Below, piece after piece: positions 4,146-5,761 of a DNA stretch of 5,761 nt (positions are counted from its first letter, which is position 1; the number at the start of each line of letters is the position of its first letter). Source of the DNA: an uncultured Oscillospiraceae bacterium. Its GTDB lineage: Bacteria > Bacillota > Clostridia > Oscillospirales > Ruminococcaceae. The DNA lies in the NCBI GenBank assembly GCA_934408835.1, contig CAKRVU010000091.1, forward strand, positions 1 to 5,761, given 5' to 3'. The notes under the pieces are model-generated. The model had not been told where the DNA came from. It searched no databases and worked only from the letters and a program-made list of their open reading frames with translations. The position numbers and the translations under genes were made by a program.

Positions 4146-4944
4146 TGTAACCTCCTTCATAATACCAGTTAGGCATTTTATCACAATTGGCAAGATTCTG
4201 ATAAAAATCTTTCAAAGATTTCATGTAATTGTCATCATAGTGCGCATTGACACAGTTTAATTTCTGATGTTTTTTTAACTTTTTATTATCACCGATCCAG
4301 ACCATATTCCCAAGATGTCGGAATCCAAAAATACGAGGCGGGGCGTGAGTGACAATGTCATTGCAATTCCGGAACATATAGAAGTTTTTCCAACGCTCCT
4401 CAATATTATTATGGGGCCTTCCATAAAACACCCTTGGGCAGCCGAACACATAAGACGCCAGATGGCTCTCTCTCAGATCGGGGCGATTAAACCACACATA
4501 CTCATGAGCCAAGAAAGCAATTGCTGCGCCATGCGAGTAACCACAGATGCAGATGTTTTTAATCTTTTCATCAAGAATAGCGTCCTTAATATACTCACGA
4601 ATAGTTTTCCATACTCTCAGAAATCCCCGATGGACCTTCCAAGACGTTTCCGTGTCTTTATAAGTTTTTGCCGGAAAATCGAGGTTCGAAAACCAATCCA
4701 TTGTCGAATGGGACCATTGGAAATAAATATAAAGATCTTTACCATCGGCGTACCATCTCAAAGCGTAATCCCCGTCATTTTCCACATGAATGTATTTTTC
4801 ATTTAAACACTCCTCAAAAATGATGTCAGGACGCAAAAAATTAAAATAAAGATCTTTATCCAGCTTTGTGACTCCAGAGTATTCAACAAAATTATCGTAC
4901 GTTTTCTGAAGTTTTTTCTCATCGCGAGCATCTAAAATGTTCAT
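4132..4944 (-). CDS. Class-3-lipase-like alpha/beta hydrolase, no signal peptide
   Basis: 270 aa. The nucleophile elbow is GYSHG at 135-139 (Ser137) after a hydrophobic strand NICIC. VHRGFLRVWKTI (104-115) is the block typical of fungal-type class 3 lipases. The acid is likely Asp196 in NCNDIVTHAPP, and the base His235 in CVNAHYDDNYM. The triad thus looks complete and in the right order. The strand at 71-90 (YFQWSHSTMDWFSNLDF) occupies the position of the oxyanion-hole strand of the family. There is no N-terminal signal or membrane span, so the enzyme should act inside the host cell unless released by lysis. The substrate cannot be read from sequence: glycerolipid, phospholipid or another ester are all possible. 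The ATG at 4944 has AAAGGAGG 6 nt upstream (4951-4958). The C-terminal codons WYYEGGYNDRD contain the thyX ribosome binding site, so the two genes are likely translated together. Confidence 0.92.
   Translation of the reverse strand: MNILDARDEKKLQKTYDNFVEYSGVTKLDKDLYFNFLRPDIIFEECLNEKYIHVENDGDYALRWYADGKDLYIYFQWSHSTMDWFSNLDFPAKTYKDTETSWKVHRGFLRVWKTIREYIKDAILDEKIKNICICGYSHGAAIAFLAHEYVWFNRPDLRESHLASYVFGCPRVFYGRPHNNIEERWKNFYMFRNCNDIVTHAPPRIFGFRHLGNMVWIGDNKKLKKHQKLNCVNAHYDDNYMKSLKDFYQNLANCDKMPNWYYEGGYNDRD
4151..4167 (-). promoter_or_regulatory. Ribosome binding leader, type B, copy 2 (inside lipase gene)
   Basis: The minus strand reads TGGTATTATGAAGGAGG within the last codons of the lipase-like gene (W-Y-Y-E-G-G). 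AAGGAGG stands 5 nt before the thyX ATG at 4145 and decides that start. Confidence 0.78.
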
Positions 4945-4965
4945 ATTTTTCCTCCTTTAGATCGA

Positions 4966-5247
4966 TTAATTAACAAGTTTATCATCCCAACGAATATGGA
5001 AACAACACCCACAACGACGAAATTCATAAATAGTCACAGTATAACCAAGATTGGAAAGAAATGCATCAGCCGTAGTAATATCAGCATCATTAAGCGAATT
5101 TGCCCAAACAATAATATTAGTCTCTCCAGCTCTGGCAGCTTTTCGAATCTTGCGCATTGTCTTGTTTATAAATTTCGTCATAGTTCTAATAGAATTTGTT
5201 TTATGAGGCCACGAAAATGCCTCGGCAGCAGTTATAATTTTATACAT
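4966..5247 (-). CDS. Small uncharacterised phage protein with a C-terminal module shared with its neighbour
   Basis: 93 aa, starting at the ATG at 5247. Its ribosome binding site is weak (TGAGG) and overlaps the TGA stop of the upstream 164-aa gene, which suggests coupling. Residues 23-41 form a basic helix (MTKFINKTMRKIRKAARAG). Residues 43-88 look like strand-helix-strand-strand: NIIVWANS, then ADAFLSNLGYTVTIYEF, then CFHIRWDD. The arrangement AA-x-x-G, a strand, a helix ending in LGY-x-V-T and a final I-R-W is also seen in the last ~75 residues of the upstream protein (AASRGRYDVDITY, LRGLGFSVTL, MNVRW). The protein is basic overall. Three near-adjacent cysteines (CGCC at 79-82) lie between the last strands. 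I recall similar short modules in gut phages, of unknown function. It ends 21 nt before the lipase-like gene. Confidence 0.85.
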   Translation of the reverse strand: MYKIITAAEAFSWPHKTNSIRTMTKFINKTMRKIRKAARAGETNIIVWANSLNDADITTADAFLSNLGYTVTIYEFRRCGCCFHIRWDDKLVN

Positions 5248-5258
5248 TTTCTTTTACC

Positions 5259-5753
5259 TCACCATCTTACGTTCATAAATTGAAGCGGCAATCCCAATAA
5301 ACTGTCTTGCGGTTCTCCAAGAGTAACACTAAATCCCAAACCCCGCAATATATCGGTGATATCTTTTAATTGCTCTTTAATAGAAGAACCCTCGCGCAAA
5401 ATGTATGTTATATCAACGTCATATCTTCCACGACTTGCAGCATCGACCATGTTGTCGTAAGTATCATATAAAAGAGATAGCATTTCTTCCATATACCAAC
5501 GGTTTCTCCATTTTTTAGAGATTTTTTCATTCCAGGTAACATAAAACTCATAGTTCCCGTTATCAGCTATTTTTAACTCACCCATCTCCATTCCAAATGC
5601 TCGTAAAATTTGCTTACAATACAATGGGGAACTATTTTGCCAGACCAAGGGCATATGATCACCATTCAATTCCTGACAAATTGCATGAGCAAGATACTCT
5701 AAACCCGCCTTATCAAAAGAGTCGCATTCCCGTTTATCTTTTATATTTTTCAT
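5259..5753 (-). CDS. Uncharacterised phage protein; start uncertain at window edge
   Basis: 164 aa if it begins at the ATG at 5753, but only 8 bases lie upstream in the window, they show no ribosome binding site, and the frame stays open to base 5761. The true start may therefore be outside. N-terminal residues 15-75 include LAHAICQELNGDHMPLVWQN and CKQILRAFGMEMGELKI, then a strand YEFYVTW. Residues 78-90 are Trp/Arg/Lys-rich (ISKKWRNRWYMEE). Residues 90-164 form the module shared with the following 93-aa protein: a helix into DAASRGRYDVDITYIL, then LKDITDILRGLGFSVTLGEP and LQFMNVRW at the very end. There is no membrane span or signal. No function is known to me. Its stop codon doubles as part of the next gene's ribosome binding site. 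Confidence 0.82.
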   Translation of the reverse strand: MKNIKDKRECDSFDKAGLEYLAHAICQELNGDHMPLVWQNSSPLYCKQILRAFGMEMGELKIADNGNYEFYVTWNEKISKKWRNRWYMEEMLSLLYDTYDNMVDAASRGRYDVDITYILREGSSIKEQLKDITDILRGLGFSVTLGEPQDSLLGLPLQFMNVRW

Positions 5754-5761
5754 AGCAGAGG

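Noticed and set aside
4146..4193. Longer ThyX start upstream of 4145
   Set aside because: In-frame starts at 4193 and 4160 lie before or directly against the AAGGAGG at 4151-4157, so they would not use it. The ATG at 4145 is correctly spaced.
4315..4806. Long open frame of 163 codons on the plus strand
   Set aside because: It lies wholly antisense to the lipase-like gene, whose catalytic motifs and ribosome binding site are clear. It has no ribosome binding site of its own and no recognisable protein pattern.
4996..5283. Plus-strand open frame of 95 codons
   Set aside because: It runs antisense across the 93-aa gene and the end of the 164-aa gene and has no Shine-Dalgarno sequence.

Overview
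The window reads as part of a tailed-phage (or prophage) genome from a Gram-positive, probably Clostridia-type gut host. The reasons are these: a dense row of mostly small genes all on the minus strand, start/stop overlaps or very short gaps, strong AAGGAGG-type ribosome binding sites before nearly every gene, a phage-type flavin-dependent thymidylate synthase (ThyX), and several small protein families that I associate with uncharacterised gut-phage genes. No structural, packaging, integrase or replication gene is present, so virion type and lifestyle cannot be read. The host assignment is inference from style only.

Transcription runs right to left. Region A (5761 to 4966) holds two uncharacterised proteins of 164 and 93 aa that appear to share a C-terminal module. 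Region B (4944 to 3257) holds a cytosolic class-3-lipase-like hydrolase with an intact Ser-Asp-His triad, then ThyX overlapping it by 14 nt, then a 48-aa single-span membrane peptide and a hairpin terminator. Region C (3188 to 1242) is a tightly coupled run of five genes: an unrecognised 126-aa protein, a 253-aa two-span membrane protein resembling DUF6353, a 65-aa Cys-rich zinc-ribbon-like protein, a 95-aa helical protein and a 102-aa acidic single-span membrane protein, again followed by a hairpin terminator. Region D (1164 to 1) holds a 126-aa Cys-containing protein, a 206-aa protein with a Tyr/Asn/Gln/Pro-rich middle, and the first ~51 codons of a second DUF6353-like membrane protein cut by the window edge.

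Two things stand out. First, a family of parts is reused. Three proteins (partial gene at the left edge, 102 aa, 253 aa) share one transmembrane-anchor pattern, and two (206 aa, 253 aa) share one C-terminal soluble module. The region therefore looks like a small set of membrane-associated phage proteins built by duplication and shuffling. Second, the leaders are reused. A T-rich leader ending in TTGAAAAGGAG precedes six genes, and in two places the same 24-nt stretch joins a terminator hairpin directly to the ribosome binding site of the next gene. At three junctions the leader is embedded in the 3' end of the preceding coding sequence. ThyX supplies dTMP for phage DNA synthesis; the biological roles of the lipase-like enzyme and of the membrane set are unknown.

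There is no gene-free stretch longer than about 80 bases, and I see no tRNA, CRISPR array, insertion sequence or plausible plus-strand gene.
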